Shown: positions 62,507 through 64,000 of the stretch, in pieces
Numbering within the stretch: the first letter of the stretch is position 1
How the letters are laid out: each line of letters opens with the position of its first letter
Position numbers and translations under genes: made by a program
Origin: Confluentibacter sediminis
Lineage (GTDB): Bacteria > Bacteroidota > Bacteroidia > Flavobacteriales > Flavobacteriaceae
Length of the DNA stretch: 64,000 bases
Assembly (NCBI RefSeq): GCF_003258355.1
Contig: NZ_QKPO01000001.1
Location: 124,001 to 188,000 of the forward strand
Direction of reading: 5' to 3'
Notes under the pieces: model-generated
Database searches by the model: none
What the model was told of the DNA's origin: nothing
What the model saw: the letters and a program-made list of their open reading frames with translations, nothing else

Positions 62507-64000
62507 ATGATTGAAGACGGTAACGATTTAATTAACGAACAAGACGAACCTAAAGAAACCATTACCCGAATTACGGGAATGTATAAAGATTGGTTTTTAG
62601 ATTATGCATCTTACGTTATTTTAGAACGTGCTGTCCCAGCTATAGAAGACGGTTTTAAACCTGTACAACGCCGCATCATGCATTCTATGAAAGATTTGGA
62701 TGATGGGCGTTACAACAAGGTGGCCAATATTGTAGGGCATACTATGCAATACCATCCCCATGGAGATGCTAGTATTGCCGATGCTATGGTACAAATTGGT
62801 CAAAAAGATTTGTTGATAGACACCCAAGGAAACTGGGGAAATATCTTAACAGGTGATAGTGCAGCAGCATCACGTTATATTGAAGCACGTTTATCAAAAT
62901 TTGCTTTAGATGTTGTTTACAATCCTAAAATCACCGAATGGCAAGCATCTTATGACGGTAGGCGTAAAGAGCCTGTAAATTTACCGGTCATGTTCCCTTT
63001 GCTTCTTGCTCAAGGAGGTGAAGGTATTGCGGTGGGGCTTTCAACAAAAATATTACCCCACAATTTTATAGAACTTATTGATGCTTCCATAAAGCATTTA
63101 AGAGGAAAACGGTTTACAATATTACCGGATTTTCCGACGGCTGGAATTGCCGATTTCTCAAATTATAATGATGGTTTGCGAGGTGGTCGCGTTCGGGTCC
63201 GGGCTAAAATATCCCAGTTGGATAAATACACGCTTGTTATTACCGAAATTCCTTTTGGAACCAATACAACTACTTTAATAGACTCTATTTTAAAGGCCAA
63301 CGACAAAGGCAAAATAAAAATTAAAAAAATAGAAGACAACACGGCTGCCGATGTTGAAATTTTGGTGCATTTACCTGCAGGGATTTCACCAGATAAAACG
63401 ATTGATGCCCTGTATGCTTTTACAAGTTGCGAAACGTCTATATCGCCGTTAGGCTGTGTTATTGAAGATAATAAACCATTGTTTATTGGTGTTACCGAAA
63501 TGTTGCGTCGTTCAACCGATAACACCGTTCAGCTTTTAAAAAGTGATTTAGAAATAAAGCTGGACGAGCTAGAAGAACAATGGCATTTTGCTTCCTTGGA
63601 ACGGATTTTTATTGAAAAAAGAATTTACCGTGACATTGAGGAGGAAGAGACCTGGGAAGGTGTTATTCGTGCCATCGACAAAGGACTTCAGCCACATATA
63701 AAACATTTAAAACGTGCCATAACCGAAGAGGACATTGTACGTTTAACAGAAATTAGAATCAAACGTATTTCTAAATTTGATATTGACAAAGCACAACAGA
63801 AAATTGAGGCTTTAGAAGATCAAATCGCAGAAATTAAACATCATTTAGCCAATCTTATTGAATACGCTGTAACTTATTTTACAAGACTTAAAAAAGATTA
63901 TGGAGAAGGTCGTGAACGTAAAACAGAAATTAGAGCATTTGATGATGTAGATGCGACTAAAGTTGTTATTCGTAACACGAAATTATATGTCAATAGGGCA
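62507..64000 (+). CDS. parC: DNA topoisomerase IV subunit A ParC (3' partial)
   Basis: DNA-cleaving subunit of topoisomerase IV; the first 498 codons are in the window and the frame runs off the end. Motifs: LERAVPAIEDGFKPVQRRIM, GHTMQYHPHGDASIADAM and the catalytic Tyr in AASRYIEARLS (Tyr124), followed by PLLLAQGGEGIAVGLSTK. A coiled coil begins near residue 425 (IDKAQQKIEALEDQIAEIK). It pairs with parE upstream; the partial C-terminal domain cannot be judged. Confidence 0.95.
   Translation, partial: MIEDGNDLINEQDEPKETITRITGMYKDWFLDYASYVILERAVPAIEDGFKPVQRRIMHSMKDLDDGRYNKVANIVGHTMQYHPHGDASIADAMVQIGQKDLLIDTQGNWGNILTGDSAAASRYIEARLSKFALDVVYNPKITEWQASYDGRRKEPVNLPVMFPLLLAQGGEGIAVGLSTKILPHNFIELIDASIKHLRGKRFTILPDFPTAGIADFSNYNDGLRGGRVRVRAKISQLDKYTLVITEIPFGTNTTTLIDSILKANDKGKIKIKKIEDNTAADVEILVHLPAGISPDKTIDALYAFTSCETSISPLGCVIEDNKPLFIGVTEMLRRSTDNTVQLLKSDLEIKLDELEEQWHFASLERIFIEKRIYRDIEEEETWEGVIRAIDKGLQPHIKHLKRAITEEDIVRLTEIRIKRISKFDIDKAQQKIEALEDQIAEIKHHLANLIEYAVTYFTRLKKDYGEGRERKTEIRAFDDVDATKVVIRNTKLYVNRA

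Overview
The window is AT-rich chromosome of a member of the Bacteroidota, most likely family Flavobacteriaceae. The evidence is the repeated TAnnTTTG promoter -7 box of this phylum, typical gene neighbourhoods (bamD-rpoZ-coaBC-DUF4835-recN; ferredoxin, LuxC-like reductase, serC, serA; a BatA-domain protein beside a dihydroorotase-like gene), TonB receptors with a carboxypeptidase-like N-domain, and lipoproteins with short Bacteroidota-type signals. No tRNA, rRNA, CRISPR array, transposase or integrase gene was seen.

Layout. 1-41.4 kb is mainly core genome: a thioesterase cut by the window edge, ribD-HAD-YigZ, prmC-ligA, two related membrane proteins around a DoxX protein, a two-gene split 5'-nucleotidase, dapA, the bamD-to-recN operon, fabI, glycosyltransferase-YbbR-coaE, a histidine kinase/response regulator pair, a LysR remnant, a BatA-to-esterase operon, an M61 peptidase, an ABC ATPase, msrA-folE, a TonB receptor with a His-rich partner, and serA/serC.

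41.4-48.2 kb is accessory. Unrelated genes, all on the minus strand, are separated by two families of long repeats (A, about 216 bp; B, about 265 bp), giving a gene-cassette-like array that includes a MutS-like ATPase. 48.3-55.8 kb holds a DJ-1/AraC regulator divergent from a cluster of SRPBCC, VOC (glyoxalase-like), DoxX and RpoA-CTD-like genes. A compact HTH regulator, 5-methylcytosine methyltransferase and putative restriction nuclease lies inside that cluster. 55.8-64 kb returns to core genes: a CarboxypepD_reg-like protein, ychF, a SRPBCC protein, a DMT transporter, parE, a possible 44-residue ORF, and parC cut by the window end.

How it works together. Core operons serve coenzyme A synthesis (coaBC, coaE), serine and lysine precursor synthesis, outer-membrane assembly, and DNA replication and repair. 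The most unusual parts are the repeat-separated array, whose B repeats carry a conserved promoter box pointing into the next gene, and the restriction-modification genes placed within a metabolic cluster. All calls come from reading the sequence; no database search was run.
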